From the NCBI GenBank assembly GCA_001399805.1, contig LIHJ01000042.1, forward strand, positions 1 to 36,648: a stretch of DNA of 36,648 bases, read 5' to 3'. The notes under the pieces were generated by a model. That model was not told the origin of the DNA. It saw nothing but the letters and a program-made list of their open reading frames with translations, and did no database searches. The position numbers were made by a program, and so were the translations under genes. Of this stretch, positions 24,533 to 30,293 are shown one piece after another; position 1 is the stretch's first letter; each line of letters starts with the position of its first letter. This stretch comes from Candidatus Bathyarchaeota archaeon BA1 (GTDB lineage Archaea; Thermoproteota; Bathyarchaeia; Bathyarchaeales; Bathyarchaeaceae).

Positions 24533-24958
24533 ATGGAGATGATTCGCGTAAGTGTTTTCATAAATCACATCTCAGCGGAGCGCCTTTGGGATATTGAAAA
24601 ACCGATCCCTCCTGTTCAGGTATCCACGAACCTCAACCTGGTGAGCATCAATAAGAAACATGAAGATATATTGGAGGTTCCATTCGTCTTTGTGATAAAC
24701 TACACGCCCGCCATCGCCCAAATCAATGTAAAGGGGAAGGCCCACGTCACAGGCTCAAAGGATGAACTCAGACAGATTCATGACGTATACATAGAAAAAC
24801 GCCCACCCCCACCGATAATCGTCCAATCGATCTCCAACGTCGCATTTCTGGAGTCAATAATCATCACCCGAACCCTGAACATTCCCCCTCCCATCCCCCT
24901 TCCTCAGGTCCCACCAGCTGAGGGGAAAAAGCCCTCTGAACCAACCTACAGAGCGTGA
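24533..24958 (+). CDS. Conserved archaeal protein, possibly SecB-like fold
   Basis: The 141-residue protein contains strands VSVFINHISAERLWDIEKPIPPVQV, then ILEVPFVFVINYTPAIAQINVKGKAHV, a helix-like SKDELRQIHD and a Pro-rich tail (IPPPIPLPQVPP). The central VPFxFxIxYxPxxAxIxxxG pattern is reminiscent of archaeal proteins with a SecB-like fold, but this is only a visual similarity. It lies 45 bases after rps27ae and may be the last gene of that unit. There is no membrane segment or catalytic motif. Confidence 0.55.
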   Translation: MEMIRVSVFINHISAERLWDIEKPIPPVQVSTNLNLVSINKKHEDILEVPFVFVINYTPAIAQINVKGKAHVTGSKDELRQIHDVYIEKRPPPPIIVQSISNVAFLESIIITRTLNIPPPIPLPQVPPAEGKKPSEPTYRA

Positions 24959-24985
24959 GCTACCAACGACAGAAGCCAACGGCTT

Positions 24986-25048
24986 CCAGCCTGTTCATTG
25001 CTGATTCTGGGGCTGGCTCAACTGTACCCTCACGGTCTGGGGCTTTTT
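24986..25048 (+). terminator. Possible transcription end of the ribosomal unit (hairpin and T run)
   Basis: CCAGCC (24986-24991) and GGCTGG (25011-25016) can pair around a 19-base loop, and a TTTTT run lies at 25044-25048. Archaeal termination mainly needs T runs, so the T run is the more relevant part. The rest of the spacer up to 25170 shows no gene. Confidence 0.3.
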
Positions 25049-25177
25049 GATTTGAGAGGGCAACAAGAAGTGACCCCACCGTGAACCTCTTTACTATTTT
25101 GGGTTGGTTAGTGGATTAAATGCGTGTGAGACTTGATGGCTGCGTGGCAACACCTCTACGATGGAAGCATGGTAGAA

Positions 25178-25190
25178 AATTTTATAATGG
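25178..25190 (+). promoter_or_regulatory. TATA-box promoter of the M48 protease gene
   Basis: AATTTTATAATGG lies about 76-88 bases before the GTG start, giving a leader near 54 bases. A 27-codon frame (MLKKGGKRKK...) lies in that leader and overlaps the protease start; whether it is translated is unknown. Confidence 0.45.
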
Positions 25191-25265
25191 CATGCTCAAA
25201 AAGGGTGGGAAGAGAAAAAAGAATAGCGGGAACTGCTTAGAAAATGGTATGCGCGATATGTTGGT

Positions 25266-26459
25266 GTGGCAGTGAAGTTGAATGACAAAACTGCGATTGA
25301 GCACTACGGTTTTAACAGAAGCTTGCAGGAAAAGGCGAGAAAATATCACTATGAGAAACTTTTGATGTCACTGTTTCAATATGGGTTTCTCTTTATGGCT
25401 GGTTTCGTAACGCTGAAGGCTGGCATCTCGCATGGTTTAAAGATTGTTGTTCTCGGTTACGCTTCAGATTCGTCGCTGGTTGTAGCATTGTATTTTTTCA
25501 TCGGATTTCTCTTCTTCTGGTTGATCACGCTGCCCTTTGATTATTATAAGGGCTATGTCATCGAACGCAAGTTTGATTTGTCCACCCAAAGTTTTCGTTC
25601 TTGGATATCCGATCAAGTGAAAATGTTAATTCTAAGAATGGTTCTTCTCATGTTCATTGTGCAGGGTGTTTACTTCGCTCTGCGCATGTTTGCGCCATAC
25701 TGGTGGATTATTACCTGGATTTTCGTCTCTGGTGGAATGGTTGTGGTATCCTATATTGCGCCTGTGGTGATAATGCCCCTCTTCTTCAAGTACCCGCCCC
25801 TAAAAGAAACCTCACTCATCGGAAGATTAACAAACCTGGCCAAAAAGGCAGGAATCAGGGTTGTGGGAGTCTTTGAAATGAGGGCAGGCGTCAAAACCAA
25901 AAAGGCAGTGGGCGCCTTGGCCGGAATCGGCAACACAAGAAGGATTATTCTCAGCGACACGCTGTTGACTAATTACACGCATGACGAAATCGAGGGAGTG
26001 ATTGGACACGAACTGGGGCATCACGTATTTCATCACATTGGCAAAATGTTGATCATGTTCAGCGTAATGATGCTCGTAGCATTCTACGTCATTGACTTGG
26101 TGCTCAGAGCCAGCGTAAGCTATTTTGGATTCAGCGGAATCGATGACATAGCTTCTCTGCCCTTGTTGGCTCTCACATTAGCCATGATGTTCATGGTTGC
26201 CACGCCCATCATGAATACACTCAGTCGCTATGCTGAAGGACAGGCAGATCAGTATGAACTTGAAATCGTTAACAACCCAGACGCCTTTATCACTTGTATG
26301 GTGAAGCTCTGCGACCAAAATCTCCGGCATGCCGACCCCCATCCTCTAATAGAGTTCATGCTCTACGACCATCCCTCCGGAAAACACAGAGTTCAACGCG
26401 CCCTAAACTACAAGAAAACCCAAAATGTTCAAATTTTAGGTATCCAACCCAGACATTAG
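25266..26459 (+). CDS. M48 family membrane zinc metallopeptidase, Ste24 (CAAX protease) type
   Basis: The 397-residue protein has several membrane helices (about residues 38-60, 70-90, 118-140, 145-172) before the zinc motif GHELGHHVFHH (HExxH). Two more helices follow, and then the third zinc ligand, Glu in RYAEGQADQYE. This order matches the Ste24 subfamily rather than HtpX, and FDYYKGYVIERKFDLSTQSFRSWISD is a Ste24 family stretch. Ste24 enzymes cut prenylated or misfolded membrane proteins; in archaea a quality-control role is likely. The protein is monocistronic and converges with the ABC permease gene. Confidence 0.92.
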   Translation: MAVKLNDKTAIEHYGFNRSLQEKARKYHYEKLLMSLFQYGFLFMAGFVTLKAGISHGLKIVVLGYASDSSLVVALYFFIGFLFFWLITLPFDYYKGYVIERKFDLSTQSFRSWISDQVKMLILRMVLLMFIVQGVYFALRMFAPYWWIITWIFVSGGMVVVSYIAPVVIMPLFFKYPPLKETSLIGRLTNLAKKAGIRVVGVFEMRAGVKTKKAVGALAGIGNTRRIILSDTLLTNYTHDEIEGVIGHELGHHVFHHIGKMLIMFSVMMLVAFYVIDLVLRASVSYFGFSGIDDIASLPLLALTLAMMFMVATPIMNTLSRYAEGQADQYELEIVNNPDAFITCMVKLCDQNLRHADPHPLIEFMLYDHPSGKHRVQRALNYKKTQNVQILGIQPRH

Positions 26460-26792
26460 AGGAAAAACATTTTCGGTCTGCGGCTTTAGGAAGGGCACAA
26501 ACACAGCCACCTTTTATTCTTGGGCAGAAGATTACGGTCTACTCTGAAGTATTAGTGCCGATGCATAAACAGCAACAACGCAGCGATCTTCACCTACCAG
26601 TTCTGCCAATACTCGGCATCATGCGACTCATACTTAAAACATCACCACACTTACACTATAACTCTTTTTCGTGATCCATGACATGAACTAAAATCAACTA
26701 ATATTTTGAGGTAGATTGAGACAGAGCAACAAGAGTGGAAAGCCCTCTAAATGCAGATGGGTATCTGAAAAAGGACATTTGGTGTCTTGGAG
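26460..26792. other. Convergent intergenic region without a gene
   Basis: The protease gene and the ABC permease gene end facing each other here. Reading frames present are out-of-frame extensions of the neighbours and carry no family signature. No strong hairpin was seen. In particular, no ABC ATPase for the transporter follows its permease. Confidence 0.4.
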
Positions 26793-27593
26793 CTACCTAG
26801 CTATTTCAACCCTCCATTTGAAAAGGAACTTTTCTGCCCTCAAGAAAGTCTCATTCATCAAGAATGCAATGAACCCGATAGTGACCATTCCAGCAACCGC
26901 GGGGGCGATGATCCCCCACCCCAACCCATACATGTAAACCAGATAACCGAGACCCAAGGGGCCACGCACACCTATCATTTCCGCTGCTATTATGCACATC
27001 CAACCAACCCCAAGACCCACCCTCATGCCCGTAAATACCTCGGGCAGGGCGCTGGGGATAACCACCTTCATCGTGACGGTGCTCTCATCCGCGCCAAAGG
27101 TTTTTGCAACATCGATCAAGACAGGGCTGGTCCTCTTCACCCCGGCGACTGTGTTAATCAGTATCGGAAAGAAGGCGCCCAGCCAGATTATGAACAAGGA
27201 TCCGTAGGCGATTTTGAGCATAGCGATTGCTAGGGGTATCCATGCAATGGGCGGTATCGGCCGCACAACCTCCACGAGGGGCTTTAAAATTCTATAGAAA
27301 GAAATTCGAAGGCTCATAAGTAAACCAAGAGTAAAGCCAGTAAAAGCTGCTATACTAAATCCTATGATTAATCGGCTGAGGCTGGCAATGGAGTGTGCAA
27401 GTAATGAGTTTCCGTATAGGTCACCATCCATATTCAATTGCAGAAATGCATTCAGAACTGAGAGGGGGTCTGGGACCAAGGCTTGTAACGATTCTGGAAG
27501 TTTTAAGAAAACAATTTCCCAAAGTAATAGCACCACGCCAATGGAGATCGTCTCAAGCACAAATTGTTTCTTAAGAATTCGAGCGAGGTTCAA
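26793..27593 (-). CDS. ABC transporter permease, NitT/TauT (SsuC) type
   Basis: The 266-residue protein has about six membrane helices and the cytoplasmic EAA loop with its conserved pattern (FGADESTVTMKVVIPSALPEVFTGMRVGLG). The PDPLSVLNAF start and the RPIPPIAWIPLAI segment are typical of importers of nitrate, taurine, sulfonates or thiamine precursors. It lies two bases after the binding-protein gene, so both come from one transcript. The ATPase is not in the window and may be encoded elsewhere. Confidence 0.9.
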   Translation of the reverse strand: MNLARILKKQFVLETISIGVVLLLWEIVFLKLPESLQALVPDPLSVLNAFLQLNMDGDLYGNSLLAHSIASLSRLIIGFSIAAFTGFTLGLLMSLRISFYRILKPLVEVVRPIPPIAWIPLAIAMLKIAYGSLFIIWLGAFFPILINTVAGVKRTSPVLIDVAKTFGADESTVTMKVVIPSALPEVFTGMRVGLGVGWMCIIAAEMIGVRGPLGLGYLVYMYGLGWGIIAPAVAGMVTIGFIAFLMNETFLRAEKFLFKWRVEIAR

Positions 27594-27595
27594 TT

Positions 27596-28591
27596 TTACG
27601 CACCGATATACTTTGTATTAATGAAGCCATCTAAGAAACCATCGATATTTTTTGGAACGTTCTCTTTAGGGATCTTCCCACCCTCTATTAAGTATAGAAG
27701 AACCGCTTTAATTCGATCTTTATTCGGGTAATGGTCAAAAGTCACTCGTTCCGAAGCACTTTTAACAACCGCCTTTTCCTGCCCTGTGTACTTCGCGGCG
27801 ATGCTCATGGCCTCGTCTTGATTTTCTGAGATGAATTTTGTGGCTCCCACATGTATATTAACAATTGTTTTAACGAGGTCTGGATGGTCTTTAAGGAATT
27901 GGCTTGAGGCAACCACGACGCAGCATGGATGGTTGGGCCACACATCGTGGGATGTCAACAAAATTTTTCCTATACCGTTGTAGACCGATCTTGCTGGAAA
28001 GGGCTCCCAGGCTATGAACCCATCTACATCCCCACGTTGGAGCGCCGGTTCCATTCCAGCTGGTGGGGTGATAAACATTCGCTCAACCGCAACGTTATGA
28101 TTGGACTCTATGAGGGAGAGTAAATAATCTTGAACGGTTCCGGCTCCAGGCGTCGCAACCATTTTTCCTTTTAAATCTTTCGGAGAGGCGATTTTTTTTG
28201 GGTTCACAACGAGAGCCGAGCCTTCCGTATTGGCCGCTGCAACCACGGTTATGTTAACCTTCATGTTTACCTTGTGTAGCATAGCGGGCACTATCCCAAG
28301 ATATCCGATGTCAAGTTCGCCAGCGGCGAAGGCCAGCATTTCTGTTGGTCCGTTCGGGAACTCCTTGAATTCGAATCGTATGCCTGTCCCTAAATACCAA
28401 CCCTTCTCTCTGGCGATGAAAAGGGCGAGGTGATGGATATCCGCCGTCAAATATCCTACCCGCACTGTTAGTGGCGCCCAGTATCCCAGATACCAAGCAT
28501 ACCAAGCTGTTACAGAACCGATTATTATGGAGATGCTGAGAATGACCACGATCCTATGTCTGAAAAACACACTCAAATAAGGGCCTCCCAT
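27596..28591 (-). CDS. ABC transporter substrate-binding protein, NitT/TauT type
   Basis: The 331-residue protein is anchored by an N-terminal helix (IVVILSISIIIGSVTAWYAWYLG) instead of a lipobox. The binding-protein fold follows: VRVGYLTADIHHLALFIAREKGWY, then GPTEMLAFAAGELDIGYLG, DLKGKMVATPGAGTVQDYLL and DGFIAWEPFPA. These are the usual NMT1/SsuA patterns. The ligand could be a sulfonate, nitrate, a thiamine precursor or another small anion, and cannot be told. It is the first gene of the transporter unit. Confidence 0.88.
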   Translation of the reverse strand: MGGPYLSVFFRHRIVVILSISIIIGSVTAWYAWYLGYWAPLTVRVGYLTADIHHLALFIAREKGWYLGTGIRFEFKEFPNGPTEMLAFAAGELDIGYLGIVPAMLHKVNMKVNITVVAAANTEGSALVVNPKKIASPKDLKGKMVATPGAGTVQDYLLSLIESNHNVAVERMFITPPAGMEPALQRGDVDGFIAWEPFPARSVYNGIGKILLTSHDVWPNHPCCVVVASSQFLKDHPDLVKTIVNIHVGATKFISENQDEAMSIAAKYTGQEKAVVKSASERVTFDHYPNKDRIKAVLLYLIEGGKIPKENVPKNIDGFLDGFINTKYIGA

Positions 28592-28633
28592 TTATGTTCT
28601 CTTTGAAACATCTTTTTATGTTTTATAACTTTT

Positions 28634-28798
28634 TTGACACAGAATAATTTCAAAACGGTTACAATAATAGTCTTCGCACACGCTGATTCTTGGTCAGTGA
28701 AGGTTAATGGCAAGTCACAGCAAATGCTCCAAGCCGTCGCCTCACATCATCCCAACAATGTTGAGGCAATCTCCCTATTTATCCGTTTTGATACGTAA
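28634..28798 (+). CDS. Possible small ORF (54 residues) or gene remnant
   Basis: A TTG-initiated frame reads VTIIVFAHADSWSVKVNGKS, then QQMLQAVASHHPNNVEAISL, and stops at TAA. The composition looks like protein, and the third-base pattern changes from the AT-rich flank, but there is no ribosome binding site and no recognised family. It might be the end of a former gene. A GCCTCACAT/ATGTTGAGGC imperfect hairpin (28739-28767) lies in its second half. The rest of the 28592-28912 spacer shows nothing. Confidence 0.22.
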   Translation: MTQNNFKTVTIIVFAHADSWSVKVNGKSQQMLQAVASHHPNNVEAISLFIRFDT

Positions 28799-28912
28799 CA
28801 TGACCTCTATCTTAAGGATTGAAAACTGCAAATCTTTGTCCGTTCAAATCCCAATTCATAAATTCTAAAGGCTGAGCATTGTAATAATCAAGTTTGAATG
28901 AGGTGGGAGATT

Positions 28913-29872
28913 ATGCAAGGGCCGATGATCGTGGTTCACGGTGGAGCTGGGGCTTGGCGGTCTGAAAGAAGGAAACAGGGCATCATCGGTGTGAGGGATG
29001 CTGCGAAAGCGGGATTCGAAGTTCTGAGGGGTGGTGCAAGAGCCTTGGACGCGGTGGAGAAGGCGGTGATGCGGATGGAGGATAACGAGACCTTCAACGC
29101 TGGGCGTGGTTCAACCCTGACCATCGACAAGCGCATAGAAATGGAAGCCTCCATTATGGATGGGAAGAACCTCGACGCCGGGGCTGTTGCCCTCTTAAAG
29201 AACATCAAAAATCCAGTTCACCTAGCGCGAGTCGTGATGGAAAACACGGATTATGTGTTTATTGTGGGCGATGGAGCAGAGAAATTAGCTGAGCTCTTTG
29301 GCCTGGAGAGAAGAGATCCATTCACTGAGCTTCGGTTGCAGTATTGGCATGAGCTTAGAGAGAAGCTAAGCCGAGGAGAATTGGATTATCTACCAAAATT
29401 CACCAAGCTGGCCGCATTCCACCCAAAGCTCCTGGAGACTGGAACCGTGGGCGCTGTTGCCCTAGACGAGAATGGAGATGTGGCGGCGGCGACCTCAACA
29501 GGGGGTCTCACCCTCAAGTTCCCTGGAAGAATCGGGGATTCCCCCCTTATTGGGTGTGGCACTTACGCAGATAATGAGGCTGGGGCTTGCTCCGCAACAG
29601 GGATAGGAGAAGTTGCCATCAAGCTTGGCTTGTCGAAGAGCACTTGCGACCTCATGCGGAATGGAGCATCTGCGCAGGAGGCTGTCGAAAGCTCGATCAA
29701 GCTTGTGAATCGAAGGATGCATATGGCCTCCATGGGATTAATTGCGATAGACAGGCTTGGAGGGGTTGGTGCAGCCCACAATTCACCAAACCTGTGTTGG
29801 GCGTATGCAACACCAGAAATGGACAAACCAAAAGCCTCGTTAAAGGCTAAGATCGTGAAGGAGACTGCCTAA
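28913..29872 (+). CDS. Isoaspartyl peptidase / plant-type L-asparaginase (Ntn hydrolase)
   Basis: The 319-residue protein opens VVHGGAGAW, has FNAGRGSTLT and carries the autocleavage site ETGTVGAVALD, where the Thr before Val-Gly (about residue 178) becomes the N-terminal nucleophile of the beta subunit. GIGEVAIKL later in the protein follows the family. Such enzymes hydrolyse beta-aspartyl dipeptides and asparagine, or remove isoaspartyl damage. I prefer the ATG at 28913, which follows GAGGTGGGAG; an ATG 15 bases earlier overlaps that site. It is monocistronic. Confidence 0.93.
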   Translation: MQGPMIVVHGGAGAWRSERRKQGIIGVRDAAKAGFEVLRGGARALDAVEKAVMRMEDNETFNAGRGSTLTIDKRIEMEASIMDGKNLDAGAVALLKNIKNPVHLARVVMENTDYVFIVGDGAEKLAELFGLERRDPFTELRLQYWHELREKLSRGELDYLPKFTKLAAFHPKLLETGTVGAVALDENGDVAAATSTGGLTLKFPGRIGDSPLIGCGTYADNEAGACSATGIGEVAIKLGLSKSTCDLMRNGASAQEAVESSIKLVNRRMHMASMGLIAIDRLGGVGAAHNSPNLCWAYATPEMDKPKASLKAKIVKETA

Positions 29873-29986
29873 ATGTGTTTCTTGGTTTATTCGAAACGCC
29901 TGCCATACCATTGTCGGATTTCGGAGAGATCATCGTTAAGAAAGGTGAAGAGAAAGCGAAATAATCGATACAAAAACACTATATCC

Positions 29987-30079
29987 ATGTCTCTCAGCGC
30001 CGAAAACTTCAACAAGCAACGTATGGAAATGCTTAAAAAATACTGTGGGTGTCTGACTAGGAGTGACCGAATGGGCTGA
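29987..30079 (+). CDS. Possible small ORF (30 residues) upstream of the Glu/Trp micropeptide
   Basis: An ATG after CTATATCC opens MSLSAENFNKQRMEMLKKYC and GCLTRSDRMG, ending eight bases before the strong ribosome binding site of the next small ORF. The frame has no Shine-Dalgarno sequence of its own. It could be translated from a leaderless transcript or be chance. Confidence 0.2.
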   Translation: MSLSAENFNKQRMEMLKKYCGCLTRSDRMG

Positions 30080-30087
30080 TGTATTAA

Positions 30088-30096
30088 AGGAGGTGA
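30088..30096 (+). promoter_or_regulatory. Near-perfect Shine-Dalgarno sequence of the Glu/Trp micropeptide
   Basis: AAGGAGGTGA is complementary to the 3' end of 16S rRNA over its whole length and lies about six bases before ATG 30103. It is stronger than the sites of most genes in the window and is the main reason to take the short ORF seriously. Confidence 0.6.
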
Positions 30097-30102
30097 AAGT
30101 TG

Positions 30103-30177
30103 ATGAAAGAGGAGGAAGAGTGGGAAGAGGAGGAGGGCTGGGAAGAGGAGGAAGAGTGGGAAGAGGAAGAATGGTGA
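30103..30177 (+). CDS. 24-residue Glu/Trp repeat micropeptide
   Basis: The ORF reads M-K, then blocks of four or five Glu separated by Trp or Gly-Trp, ending EEEEW. Of 24 residues, 17 are Glu and four are Trp spaced about six apart. The product would be extremely acidic. The near-perfect Shine-Dalgarno sequence at the right distance argues for translation. The coding strand is almost pure purine from 30104 to 30174. I know no family with this sequence. It lies 117 bases before abce1, but with a possible separate promoter between them. Confidence 0.45.
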   Translation: MKEEEEWEEEEGWEEEEEWEEEEW

Positions 30178-30269
30178 TTTCATAAGCCATAACTCACTCT
30201 CGCTTTTTCTTAATACGTGCCTTTAACAGTGAACCTTCGATAATAGATTTAAGTCCAGCTGTTGCATTT

Positions 30270-30285
30270 CATTCTTATAAGAATG
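30270..30285. promoter_or_regulatory. Perfect 16-base palindrome before abce1
   Basis: CATTCTTATAAGAATG is a perfect palindrome that ends just before the GGAGAGG ribosome binding site of abce1. It contains TTATAA but is too close to the start codon to serve as its TATA box; TAGATTTAAG at about 30244 is a better candidate. It could be a repressor site or a small hairpin in the leader. Confidence 0.35.
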
Positions 30286-30293
30286 GAGAGGCC

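Noticed and set aside
25193..25276. A 27-codon upstream ORF (MLKKGGKRKK...) before the M48 protease.
   Set aside because: It overlaps the protease start and lacks its own ribosome binding site; noted only as part of the leader.
28820..28862. GTTCAAATCC and an upstream stem around CTGCAAA suggested a tRNA-Cys-like gene.
   Set aside because: The T stem does not pair on both sides of the loop and no acceptor strands match, so it is probably chance.
29887..30190. Minus-strand frames rich in Phe/Leu/Pro that look like membrane helices.
   Set aside because: They are the reverse complement of the Glu/Trp purine tract; the hydrophobic look is a composition effect.
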